64,000 bases of DNA, from positions 62,001 to 126,000 of the forward strand of contig NZ_JACVOS010000007.1 of the NCBI RefSeq assembly GCF_018882335.1. The letters are read 5' to 3'. This DNA comes from Polynucleobacter sp. AM-25C3 (GTDB lineage Bacteria; Pseudomonadota; Gammaproteobacteria; Burkholderiales; Burkholderiaceae). Of the stretch, positions 44,508 through 54,014 are shown piece after piece. The position numbers and the translations under genes are program-made. The notes beneath the pieces are model-generated. The model had not been told where the DNA came from. It ran no database searches and was given only the letters and a program-made list of their open reading frames with translations. The stretch's first letter is position 1, and the number at the start of each line of letters is the position of its first letter.

Positions 44508-44548
44508 TAAAATAGATTTTTTGAATAATTAGCATTTGGAGACATGCC

Positions 44549-45679
44549 ATGCGCATAGGAGTACCGCTGGAAATCAGGCTCGGGGAAACTCGTGTTGCCG
44601 CCACACCGGAAACCGTTAAGAAGCTGATTGGCCAAGGCCATACGGTTGTTATTCAAAAAGATGCGGGTGTAACAGCCAGCCAGCCAGATTCTGCCTATGA
44701 AGCTGTTGGCGCAACGATTGGTAGCGCAGCAGATGCCTTTGGCGCGGAGATCGTACTCAAAGTACGTGCACCCGAAGCTGCGGAGCTCAAGCAAATAAAA
44801 TCCGGCAGCGTGCTACTGGGCATGCTCGATCCATTTGATGACGACAACATTGCCGCCATGGCTGCGCAAGGTGTAACTGCATTCTCATTAGAGGCCGCCC
44901 CACGCACGACCCGCGCGCAAAGCATGGACGTCTTGTCATCACAAGCCAACATCGCAGGTTACAAAGCGGTCATGGTTGCTGCCAATGAGTATCAGCGCTT
45001 TATGCCCATGCTCATGACTGCTGCCGGTACTGTTAAAGCTGCCCGCGTCCTCATTCTCGGTGTTGGTGTTGCTGGATTACAAGCAATTGCAACAGCTAAA
45101 CGTCTGGGTGCCGTCATTGAAGCTTCGGATGTCCGTCCCGCTGTAAAAGAACAAATCGAATCACTAGGCGGCAAGTTTGTAGATGTCCCATTTGAATCTG
45201 ATGAAGAACGCGAAATTGCTCAAGGCGTTGGTGGTTATGCCCGCCCAATGCCAGAAGCTTGGATGAAGCGTCAAGCAGCTCTCGTTGCCGAACGCGCTCT
45301 ACAAGCTGACATCGTGATTACTACTGCCTTGATTCCAGGTCGTAAGCCACCAGTCCTATTGCATAGCGATACCGTTGCCAATATGAAACCAGGCTCTATC
45401 GTGATCGACTTAGCGGCTGGCCGTGGCGATAACGGGTCTGGCAACTGCCCGCTGACTCAAGCAGACAAAATCGTTGAGGTGAATGGTGTGAAGATTATTG
45501 GTTACACCAACCTGGCCAGCATGGTTGCTGCAGACGCCTCTGCCTTGTATTCACGTAACTTGCTCGATTTCATGAAACTCATCGTCGATTCAGAAGCAAA
45601 GCTAGTGATCCCAATGGATGATGACATCGTTACTGCCTGCCTCATGTGTCGTGATGGCCAAGCCATCCGTAAAAACTAA
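44549..45679 (+). CDS. pntAA: NAD(P) transhydrogenase subunit alpha, part 1 (PntAA)
   Basis: A 376-residue soluble NAD(H)-binding domain I. MRIGVPLEIRLGETRVAATPETV opens the alanine dehydrogenase/PNT N-terminal domain. The Rossmann segment ILGVGVAGLQAIATAKRLGA lies near residue 170 and GVKIIGYTNLASMVAADASALYSRNL near 310. It takes hydride from NADH. The alpha chain is split, as in many alpha- and betaproteobacteria, unlike the fused E. coli PntA. A GGAG ribosome site lies upstream, and a palindrome sits before the promoter region. Confidence 0.95.
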   Translation: MRIGVPLEIRLGETRVAATPETVKKLIGQGHTVVIQKDAGVTASQPDSAYEAVGATIGSAADAFGAEIVLKVRAPEAAELKQIKSGSVLLGMLDPFDDDNIAAMAAQGVTAFSLEAAPRTTRAQSMDVLSSQANIAGYKAVMVAANEYQRFMPMLMTAAGTVKAARVLILGVGVAGLQAIATAKRLGAVIEASDVRPAVKEQIESLGGKFVDVPFESDEEREIAQGVGGYARPMPEAWMKRQAALVAERALQADIVITTALIPGRKPPVLLHSDTVANMKPGSIVIDLAAGRGDNGSGNCPLTQADKIVEVNGVKIIGYTNLASMVAADASALYSRNLLDFMKLIVDSEAKLVIPMDDDIVTACLMCRDGQAIRKN

Positions 45680-45703
45680 TAAAGAACATTCGAAGGAAAT
45701 ATC

Positions 45704-46042
45704 ATGGATCTCGCTGCTTTTCAAAGCATCCTCACAGTCCAAAACATCACCGTGTTTGTCTTGGCTATTTTTGTTGGCTATCACGTGGTTTGGAACGTCA
45801 CTCCTGCACTTCATACTCCACTCATGGCAGTTACTAATGCTATTTCTGGGATTATTATTGTTGGCGCCCTACTTCAGACTGAAGTCATTGGTGGCGATGA
45901 GATCACCCTCACCAGCGTCATTGGTGCAGTGGCAGTCTTCTTGGCCTCAATCAATATTTTTGGTGGCTTTATGGTTACCCGTCGCATGCTTGAAATGTTC
46001 AAGAAAAAAGCCCCTAAGGCTGATGCGGCTGGAACTAAATAA
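45704..46042 (+). CDS. pntAB: NAD(P) transhydrogenase subunit alpha, part 2 (PntAB)
   Basis: A 112-residue membrane protein with three predicted helices (about 13-30, 39-58 and 65-90). [24 protein letters not shown] is the conserved membrane segment. It corresponds to the C-terminal membrane part of fused PntA and forms part of the proton channel with PntB. It lies 24 nt after pntAA and 33 nt before pntB. Confidence 0.94.
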   Translation: MDLAAFQSILTVQNITVFVLAIFVGYHVVWNVTPALHTPLMAVTNAISGIIIVGALLQTEVIGGDEITLTSVIGAVAVFLASINIFGGFMVTRRMLEMFKKKAPKADAAGTK

Positions 46043-46075
46043 AACTAGAACAAGATCTATATAGAGACCACAATA

Positions 46076-47443
46076 ATGTTAAACATAACCGCGATTTCCT
46101 ATCTCATTTCTTCGGTGCTGTTCATCCTCGCCCTGCGTGGACTGTCTTCGCCAACGACTTCACGCCAAGGCAATACCTTCGGCATGATCGGCATGTTGCT
46201 TGCCGTGATTACCACCTTCATGATTCCTGACTTTAAGCCAGTCTTCTCGTTGATCATTGGCGCAATTGTTGGCGGCGCCATCATTGGAACACTTGCAGCT
46301 AAGCGTGTGCAGATGACGAAGATGCCTGAGCTCGTAGCACTCATGCACTCCTTTGTTGGTTTATCAGCAGTATTGATTGCGATTGCAGCGGTATATAACC
46401 CTGCCCATGACCATACTGGCGCGCAAAAGATTGAACTCTTTATCGGCGCATTTATTGGTGCAATTACCTTTACTGCTTCTGTCATTGCTTTTGGAAAATT
46501 ATCTGGCAAGGTCAGCGGTAAACCAGTGACTTTTGCTGGTCAACATTTACTCAACCTGATCCTTGCTATTGGCATGGTTTCTGGTGGCGTGATGTACTTC
46601 ATGACTGGTAGCCACGAAGCCTTCTTGGTGATGTGCGCGATTGCCTTGGTTTTGGGTGTGACCTTGATCATCCCAATCGGTGGTGCAGATATGCCGGTCG
46701 TGGTCTCCATGCTCAACAGCTACTCCGGTTGGGCAGCAGCAGGTATTGGTTTCACATTAAATAACCCAGTATTGATTATTGCCGGCGCTTGCGTAGGCTC
46801 TTCTGGCGCGATTCTGTCTTACATTATGTGTAAGGCAATGAACCGCTCGATCTTGGCAGTGTTGCTTGGTGGCTTTGGTGCTGAAGCGGCGGCTGGTGGT
46901 GACGATGACGGCGGCCCTAAGAACTACAAAACGGGCTCACCAGAAGATGCGGCCTTCCTCATGGAAAATGCGGACACGGTCATCATCGTTCCTGGCTATG
47001 GTTTAGCCGTTGCCCGCGCTCAACATGCTCTAAAAGAATTAACAGAGAAATTAACTCATCATGGTGTAACCGTGAAGTACGCGATTCACCCGGTTGCCGG
47101 TCGTATGCCCGGTCACATGAACGTGCTCCTAGCTGAAGCTGAAGTGCCATACGATCAAGTATTCGAGATGGAAGATATCAATAGCGACTTCGGTCAAGCT
47201 GATGTGGTGTTAATCCTTGGTGCAAACGACGTGGTCAATCCTGCCGCCCGTACCCCAGGTAGCCCAATCTTTGGCATGCCGATTTTGGAAGCATTTAAAG
47301 CCAAAACCATCATCGTGAACAAGCGTTCAATGGCTGCAGGTTATGCCGGCCTAGATAATGAACTCTTCTATATGGATAAAACCATGATGGTCTTCGGTGA
47401 TGCGAAGAAGGTTGTGGAAGATATGGTCAAGTCGGTAAGTTAA
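46076..47443 (+). CDS. pntB: NAD(P) transhydrogenase subunit beta
   Basis: A 455-residue protein: membrane domain of about eight or nine helices (1-260) with LVALMHSFVGLSAV and MPVVVSMLNSYSGWAAAGIGF, then the NADP(H)-binding domain III with VPGYGLAVARAQHAL, HPVAGRMPGHMNVLLAEA and GANDVVNPAAR. The complex drives NADP reduction by NADH with proton entry. A strong terminator with a TTCG loop follows at 47468. Confidence 0.96.
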   Translation: MLNITAISYLISSVLFILALRGLSSPTTSRQGNTFGMIGMLLAVITTFMIPDFKPVFSLIIGAIVGGAIIGTLAAKRVQMTKMPELVALMHSFVGLSAVLIAIAAVYNPAHDHTGAQKIELFIGAFIGAITFTASVIAFGKLSGKVSGKPVTFAGQHLLNLILAIGMVSGGVMYFMTGSHEAFLVMCAIALVLGVTLIIPIGGADMPVVVSMLNSYSGWAAAGIGFTLNNPVLIIAGACVGSSGAILSYIMCKAMNRSILAVLLGGFGAEAAAGGDDDGGPKNYKTGSPEDAAFLMENADTVIIVPGYGLAVARAQHALKELTEKLTHHGVTVKYAIHPVAGRMPGHMNVLLAEAEVPYDQVFEMEDINSDFGQADVVLILGANDVVNPAARTPGSPIFGMPILEAFKAKTIIVNKRSMAAGYAGLDNELFYMDKTMMVFGDAKKVVEDMVKSVS

Positions 47444-47467
47444 GCAATAGCTAAGCATTCACCCCAA

Positions 47468-47494
47468 TAAAAAGCCGCCTTCGGGCGGTTTTTT
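47468..47494. terminator. Bidirectional terminator after pntB
   Basis: CCGCC (47475-47479), a TTCG loop and GGCGG (47484-47488), with A residues on the left and six T residues on the right (47489-47494). The TTCG tetraloop is a strong stabiliser. It lies between the convergent pntB and the minus-strand secreted protein gene and can serve both. Confidence 0.9.
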
Positions 47495-47495
47495 A

Positions 47496-48191
47496 TTAAC
47501 GTCTCTGATAGCTATTAGAGAGATTGTCTTGGAGAACGTAGGCCACCCCATTGGCAACTAAAGATAAATTCTGATCTAAGACCCTGCTTCGATAGACCCA
47601 TCCCTTGGGGAGTTTTAGCTGCTTATTTAAATCTGGCAGATCATTCATTGTCAATGCAGGATTTTCTATTTGTGAGTATGACTGCATGACGTAGACCTCA
47701 CCCGCAGGGGAAGTAAGTTCATATATAAGGCTTCCTGCCTTATAGATAAAATTAGTGGTGCGGGTAATTTGATTTGGCGTAAAGCGCTTGTCCCCAAGAA
47801 TTTGTTTTAAGAGCCCTATATCAACCGTTGCCCTTAAGTTCATTTCAACGCCACCAAAAGATTGTTTGACATTATTAACGGTTGCGCCCGCCGCCTGAAT
47901 CTCATCCATCATCCAATACCGGGGGCCATTTAACACTACAAAGGAAGCATCAAATTGCTTCACAATAGCCGCTTTAGATAATGCCCGCCACTTATCCTCG
48001 GGACAGAAATTCAGACCCTGCGTATTGAATACCTTAACTTCCAGATTCAGAAAATGGCGTTTGCCATAGAGAACTTCACAGTAACGTTGATTCCGCAGAT
48101 TTGAAACGCCTTTTTCAAAGCTAGGTTGTGCACTAGCCATTTCAGCACTAAGGCAGAAAACAATTAAAAGTAATTGATATAGTTTCTTCAT
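47496..48191 (-). CDS. Secreted protein of unknown function
   Basis: 231 residues that I do not recognise. A clear Sec signal peptide (KKLYQLLLIVFCLSAEMASAQ, cleavage near residue 21) suggests a periplasmic or secreted product. The mature part (about 23 kDa) holds two Cys (near 38 and 63) that could form a disulfide, and is otherwise soluble, with LPKGWVYRSRVLDQNLSLVANG near the C-terminus. It lies alone between two terminators, so it is a single-gene unit. The frame, signal peptide and isolated unit make it a real gene; the function is unknown. Confidence 0.8.
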   Translation of the reverse strand: MKKLYQLLLIVFCLSAEMASAQPSFEKGVSNLRNQRYCEVLYGKRHFLNLEVKVFNTQGLNFCPEDKWRALSKAAIVKQFDASFVVLNGPRYWMMDEIQAAGATVNNVKQSFGGVEMNLRATVDIGLLKQILGDKRFTPNQITRTTNFIYKAGSLIYELTSPAGEVYVMQSYSQIENPALTMNDLPDLNKQLKLPKGWVYRSRVLDQNLSLVANGVAYVLQDNLSNSYQRR

Positions 48192-48205
48192 TAGCCCACT
48201 GTACC

Positions 48206-48236
48206 AAAAAAAACGCCTGGTCTTTTGAACCAGGCG
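48206..48236 (-). terminator. groESL terminator
   Basis: On the minus strand an 8-bp stem (arms 48214-48221 and 48229-48236, sequence CGCCTGGT) with a 7-nt loop is followed at once by eight T residues (48213-48206). It lies 43 nt after the groEL stop. Confidence 0.92.
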
Positions 48237-48278
48237 CTTTAGTTTCTACAGCTTGATAGCTGAGGAAATTTACGGCAA

Positions 48279-49943
<1,665 letters not shown>

Positions 49944-49954
49944 TTAGGTACCGA

Positions 49955-50245
49955 TTACTTCTGTACAACAGCCATGATGTCTTCTTCGCGCATTACGAGA
50001 AGCTCGTCGCTGCCGACCTTAACTGTTTGACCTGCATATTTGCCAAATAACACGCGATCGCCAACTTTGACGTCTGGTGCATTCAACTTACCGCTGTCAT
50101 CACGTTTGCCTGGGCCAACTGCCAATACTTCACCTTGGTCTGGCTTTTCAGCAGCAGCCTCTGGGATGATGATTCCAGATGCAGTTTTTGATTCTTGATC
50201 TAAACGTTTAATGATTACGCGATCATGTAAAGGACGCAGATTCAT
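49955..50245 (-). CDS. groES: Co-chaperonin GroES
   Basis: A 96-residue protein starting [17 protein letters not shown]. The mobile loop (about 17-32) contains [12 protein letters not shown], and [17 protein letters not shown] follows. It caps the GroEL ring. An AGGAGAAGGA ribosome site precedes the ATG at 50245. The CIRCE operator and promoter lie 110-166 nt upstream. Confidence 0.98.
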   Translation of the reverse strand: MNLRPLHDRVIIKRLDQESKTASGIIIPEAAAEKPDQGEVLAVGPGKRDDSGKLNAPDVKVGDRVLFGKYAGQTVKVGSDELLVMREEDIMAVVQK

Positions 50246-50354
50246 TCCTTCTCCTATGTTAGTAAGTGTTAACTAATTAAAAAACCAATATAAATCAATG
50301 TGTTGCAATCTCTTAACACGAAGGTAACAAGCTTTTAAGCTTAATAAGCCTGTT

Positions 50355-50381
50355 TTAGCACTCGCGTGTAGGGAGTGCTGA
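50355..50381 (-). promoter_or_regulatory. CIRCE operator (HrcA binding site) of groESL
   Basis: TTAGCACTC (50355-50363), a 9-nt spacer and GAGTGCTGA (50373-50381). The consensus is TTAGCACTC, N9, GAGTGCTAA, so only one base of 18 differs. It directly abuts the -10 element of the groESL promoter, so bound HrcA would block RNA polymerase. The gene for HrcA is at 10821-11843. Confidence 0.95.
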
Positions 50382-50411
50382 TTATATAGGTCTGATTCCA
50401 GGGATTTCAAG
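50381..50411 (-). promoter_or_regulatory. groESL promoter (sigma-70, with overlapping sigma-32-like elements)
   Basis: On the minus strand, -35 TTGAAA (50410-50405) and -10 TATAAT (50386-50381) have an 18-nt spacer, a good vegetative promoter. The same -35 reads CTTGAAA, and CCTATATA (50390-50383) lies 14 nt on, a degenerate RpoH -10. Both overlap the start of the CIRCE element. Confidence 0.75.
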
Positions 50412-50649
50412 GGCAAAATTGCCTTAAATTTCTGATGTAGGAGATCACTTATTTTTAAAATTTGCTCACTGATTCTTAAATCTCATCAAAGATTAAAGCC
50501 TTAAGAGTGGCCCATTAACATCAGCGATCAGTCTTGAAGCTAGTGCGGACGTTCGGAGTTCAATAGATTAGATTTCCAAATGTCCCAAATCGACCCATAA
50601 GAGACCGTCGCAGATAACAAAATCAGTCGAAGAGGGTTTAAGCGCTTCT

Positions 50650-50696
50650 TAGTGGGCCCATCAGGACTTGAACCTGGGACCAAAGGATTATGAGAG
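50650..50696 (-). pseudogene. Remnant 3' half of a CAU-anticodon tRNA (Met or Ile2)
   Basis: The minus strand reads CTCATAATCC (anticodon CAT at 50692-50690), then TTTGGTC, the T-arm CCAGG TTCAAGT CCTGA, the acceptor strand TGGGCCC, A and CTA. This is the anticodon-to-3'-end part of a tRNA. No D-arm or 5' acceptor strand lies upstream, the T-stem has a G-to-A mismatch and the CCA is CTA. It is therefore not functional. Half-tRNA copies of this kind are typical attachment-site scars of tRNA-targeting integrases. Confidence 0.75.
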
Positions 50697-50975
50697 CAGA
50701 AATCCAAAGAAAACTACTGGGATTTCAAGAGCTTACGTCTCCTAAATATTGGTATGTAAGCGTATGTGTGACTAATTTTAAGGGATAGCAAGAAACGTTT
50801 GCTTACTCTTTAGTTTTAAAAACCAAAGAATTTTTAAAGCAACCATCTAACAGCTTGTTGCTCCAAAGGGTTCTTTTATTAGCATTGCGAGCGTTAATTT
50901 AAGTAACGCTTGTTTGGAAAACTGCCAATGAGTAACCAAGCTGAATTTTTTGACTCGGAAATTAATCATGAATTC

Positions 50976-51668
50976 CTATCTAGATTGCTCAATAGTTTGC
51001 CCATCTCTAATAGCGTAAATTCGCTTAAATAGAGGGATAATTTTTTCATCATGGGTAACCACAATAATTGCAGTCTGATATTGGCTGGCCATTTGATTTA
51101 AGATCCCCATCACTCCTAAGGCTCTTTCGCTATCTAAAGGAGCTGTCGGTTCGTCGGCTAAAATCACTGGGGGTCTATTTGCCAAAGCCCTTGCAATGGA
51201 AACTCGTTGTTGCTCACCCCCAGATAATTCTGATGGGTTAGCATTCGCCCGATGCGCAACATCTAAAGCTTCTAGTAACTCCTTAGCCCTCGCTCTAGCA
51301 ATATTGTTTGGCACCCCCGCAAGCATAGGTAAAAGCGCCACGTTATCCGTCACGTTCAGAAAGGGAATTAAGTAAGGCGCTTGAAAAATAAAGCCAATTT
51401 TGTCTCTTCTCAGAGCCCTTAAGTCCTTAATCTTCCAACCATTCTCGTAGATCACTTCACCACCCAAAGTCATGCGACCTGCTGTGGGCTCAATGACTGC
51501 TCCTAGACATTTCAGTAGCGTACTTTTTCCAGACCCAGATGGGCCTATAAGCCCAACCACTTCACCAGGAGCAATTTGCATGTTGACATTTTTTAGGGCA
51601 TCTACAGCAGCATCACCATGTCCGTAAGTTTTTCGAAGTCCCTCTAATTGAATACTGTATGTACTCAT
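50976..51668 (-). CDS. ABC transporter ATP-binding protein (DevA/MacB-like)
   Basis: A 230-residue ATPase. Walker A GLIGPSGSGKSTLLKCLG near residue 40, Q-loop FIFQAPYLIPFLNV, signature ELSGGEQQRVSIARALANRP, Walker B VILADEPTAPLDSE and the switch His in VVTHDEK. The short form with HlyD-like and FtsX-type partners places it in the DevA/LolD/MacB group of exporter ATPases. It starts one base after the permease stop. Energy source for the exporter encoded by 51670-54014; the cargo is unknown. Confidence 0.92.
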   Translation of the reverse strand: MSTYSIQLEGLRKTYGHGDAAVDALKNVNMQIAPGEVVGLIGPSGSGKSTLLKCLGAVIEPTAGRMTLGGEVIYENGWKIKDLRALRRDKIGFIFQAPYLIPFLNVTDNVALLPMLAGVPNNIARARAKELLEALDVAHRANANPSELSGGEQQRVSIARALANRPPVILADEPTAPLDSERALGVMGILNQMASQYQTAIIVVTHDEKIIPLFKRIYAIRDGQTIEQSR

Positions 51669-51669
51669 A

Positions 51670-52860
51670 TCAGCCCCCTATCGCTTGGGCAGGATCTACT
51701 AGCAATGCAGTCCTGATCGCCAAGGTACTAGCTAAAGCGCATATGACCATCACTAAAATGAATCCGATGACTGCATCTATCGGCTCCAATAAAACATATT
51801 TTGGAAACAGCGGCGCCCAAAAAGTAGCTGAAGTTTTTCCCACAATAAACCCGATTAAACCCAATCCAAGGGCTTGTTGCAAGATCATGCTAGCAATAGT
51901 GCTATTTTGAGTGCCAATCAATTTCAACACGGCAATCTCCCTAATCTTTCCTAGGGTCATGGTGTAGATAATGAAAGCCACAATGGCAGCGCTTACTACC
52001 GCCAAGATCACTAGAAACATACCAATCTGTTTTGCGGAATTTGCGATCAACTTAGCAACAAGGATTTCTTCCATCTGCGCCCTTGTATACACCTCAAGAT
52101 GTTTCCAGCGACGGATTGGTTTAGCCACCTCCTCCGGAGTTCTTCCCCCTTGGATTTGAACAAGGATGGCATTCACGCTGTGATTGGTAGATTGCGATGC
52201 TGTAATGGCATCCAATAAGCCAGGAATGGGGCGATTCAAACTCGGATTAGCTATATTTCTGGCGCGATCATTCAGAATCGCATCGTTGTCCTTTAGAAAT
52301 TGCGCCTCTTGTGCGTCTTTAATTGGAATGAATACCATTGGATCGCCACCCGATGAGACCATACGGCGAGTTAAACCCACTACCCGATACTGATGGCGCT
52401 TAATTTGAATGAGGTCGTTTAGCTCAAACCCCGTTTTAACATCCGCCAATGCTTCATAGTGTGACTGAACAATATGTCGACCGGAAATCAAATAAGCCGG
52501 CTCACCAAGCTGCCCACTTTCTACCCCAACCACCATGACTCTAGTATCACTCTGCCCTTTACGAACCTGCATTGTGAGATAGGTGATGTTAGCTGCGCGT
52601 GCAACGCCCGGCATCCCCAACACGCCTCTTACATAGTCATCTCGAATGCTGGATGCTTCAGCATAAGGGCCTTGGGTATCTTTTTGTACCACCCAAAGAT
52701 CTGCACCGCTATTGTTTAGTAGGGCCATGGCATCATCCACCATGCCTCGATATACCCCTGCCATTGTTAGAGTGACACCGATTAGCAGTCCGAGGCCCAA
52801 TCCCGTTAGAGCAAACTTACCCCAAGAATGCGCAATGTCACGACCCGCTAGGCTAATCAC
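51670..52860 (-). CDS. ABC transporter permease (DevC/FtsX-like, GTG start)
   Basis: A 396-residue permease with an N-terminal helix (about 14-32), a large periplasmic domain (about 40-270) and three C-terminal helices (about 275-300, 325-345 and 360-385), the MacB/FtsX topology. GKIREIAVLKLIGTQNSTIASMIL is the coupling segment typical of DevC. It starts with a GTG whose GTGA overlaps the TGA of the adaptor gene. In cyanobacteria, DevBCA exports glycolipids; the substrate here is not known. Confidence 0.9.
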   Translation of the reverse strand: MISLAGRDIAHSWGKFALTGLGLGLLIGVTLTMAGVYRGMVDDAMALLNNSGADLWVVQKDTQGPYAEASSIRDDYVRGVLGMPGVARAANITYLTMQVRKGQSDTRVMVVGVESGQLGEPAYLISGRHIVQSHYEALADVKTGFELNDLIQIKRHQYRVVGLTRRMVSSGGDPMVFIPIKDAQEAQFLKDNDAILNDRARNIANPSLNRPIPGLLDAITASQSTNHSVNAILVQIQGGRTPEEVAKPIRRWKHLEVYTRAQMEEILVAKLIANSAKQIGMFLVILAVVSAAIVAFIIYTMTLGKIREIAVLKLIGTQNSTIASMILQQALGLGLIGFIVGKTSATFWAPLFPKYVLLEPIDAVIGFILVMVICALASTLAIRTALLVDPAQAIGG

Positions 52861-54014
52861 GGCGTTTTCTTCAATAAAGAATCAACTACCTTAATACGCT
52901 GCCCTTCTTTAATTTCAGCATCGCTATAGAGAACAACTTCATCACCACTCTTAAGTCCACTCAGAATAACCACTTGACCATTTAAGCCGTTTTGTCCAAC
53001 TTGTACTCGAGCAAAGTAGGGCTTGCCATCTTTGAGCACCCATACCCCAGTTTCATCACCCCTCTTTTTAATGCTTGCATTGGGCAAGCTAAGGCCATAT
53101 TCACTGGGGGCTAATTGCAATGTCACTTCTGCCATCTCCCCAACTGAAACAGTCTTGGGCATATCTATCATTTCAATTTGGGCAATGCGTTCTTCCGCAA
53201 CACTATCACTGAGCATCTCAACGCGAACTACCTTGCCCGAGATTGGGTGATGTGGATTAGAGCGCAATATCACATTTGCATCTAAGCCAACGGCTAATCC
53301 CATTGACTTACCTTGGTCAAAACGCGTCTTAATCCATAGGCTCGTTGGGTCGATTAATTTTAAAACCGCCTGACCAGCAATAACAGTTGAGCCTGGCTCG
53401 GCATCTCTAGATGTAATGATCCCATCTACTGGAGCCCTTAATTTAATATTAAGCTCTTGTTGTTTAAGCCCAGCCAAATCAGCAGTTGTTTTTTGAACAA
53501 TCGCTTTTGCTGAATTGAGTTCCTGTGACTTGCCTTCAACAACAATTGGGCTAATAAAATTTTTCTTTCCCAACTCCACATATCGCTTGTACGTTTCAGA
53601 AGCCAGCAGTAAGCGTGCCTTTGCATCAGTCACTTGTGCCTGAGCAGCAATCATTCTCTGATTCAGATCAATAGAATCCATCTCGGCAAGTAGTTGACCC
53701 TCTTTAACCAAATTGCCTACATCTACATATACGTTTGAAACGCGTCCAGCAACTACTGGTCCCATCAAATATGACCGCCTCGCTTCAATTGTTCCCACTC
53801 CAAATAGTGTGGGTGCAAGCGATTGATCGCTAACTTTAATAGTCGTCACTTTTGTGGACGCTAAAGGCCCAGAATTTAGAACAACAAATCCAAATACGAC
53901 TAATAAAAATGTAAGCGTGAGACCCATCAGTAATTGACGGCGGGTAATGTTCAATTCACGCATTCGGAGTAGAAGCGAACTTAAGAGTTCTTTTAATTTA
54001 ATTGTGGTATTCAT
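52857..54014 (-). CDS. HlyD-family periplasmic adaptor of the ABC exporter (DevB-like)
   Basis: A 385-residue membrane fusion protein. A single membrane helix lies at about 27-48. LMGPVVAGRVSNVYVDVGNLVKEGQLLAEMD is the lipoyl half-motif, an alpha-helical hairpin follows (about 115-180), then the second lipoyl half (LRAPVDGIITSRDAEPGSTV) and beta-barrel segments. With the permease and ATPase it forms a tripartite exporter that would recruit an outer-membrane channel encoded elsewhere. It is the first gene of the set; a perfect TTGACA at 54102-54097 upstream may be its -35, but the -10 is poor. Confidence 0.9.
   Translation of the reverse strand: MNTTIKLKELLSSLLLRMRELNITRRQLLMGLTLTFLLVVFGFVVLNSGPLASTKVTTIKVSDQSLAPTLFGVGTIEARRSYLMGPVVAGRVSNVYVDVGNLVKEGQLLAEMDSIDLNQRMIAAQAQVTDAKARLLLASETYKRYVELGKKNFISPIVVEGKSQELNSAKAIVQKTTADLAGLKQQELNIKLRAPVDGIITSRDAEPGSTVIAGQAVLKLIDPTSLWIKTRFDQGKSMGLAVGLDANVILRSNPHHPISGKVVRVEMLSDSVAEERIAQIEMIDMPKTVSVGEMAEVTLQLAPSEYGLSLPNASIKKRGDETGVWVLKDGKPYFARVQVGQNGLNGQVVILSGLKSGDEVVLYSDAEIKEGQRIKVVDSLLKKTP

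Larger units (their letters stand above)
50246..50975. other. Intergenic region groES - ABC exporter (730 nt)
   Basis: No convincing protein gene. From left to right: the groESL leader (50246-50354), CIRCE and promoter (50355-50411), an AT-rich stretch (50412-50649), a decayed tRNA 3' half (50650-50696), and a second AT-rich stretch to the end of the exporter ATPase gene. The latter holds a 7-bp inverted repeat AGCGTTA/TAACGCT (50890-50910) without a T-run. The stretch 50530-50640 gives short open frames on the minus strand that match no family I know. Confidence 0.6.

Noticed and set aside
45618-46064. 148-residue frame overlapping pntAA and pntAB
   Set aside because: It is an out-of-frame reading of the two pnt genes, which are both clearly coding.
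50401-50729. Eleven-base direct repeat GGGATTTCAAG at 50401 and 50719 as att sites
   Set aside because: The first copy is the -35 region of groESL and the repeat is too short to separate from chance.
50890-50910. 7-bp inverted repeat as the terminator of the exporter operon
   Set aside because: No T-run on either strand and a long AT loop; it is too weak to call.
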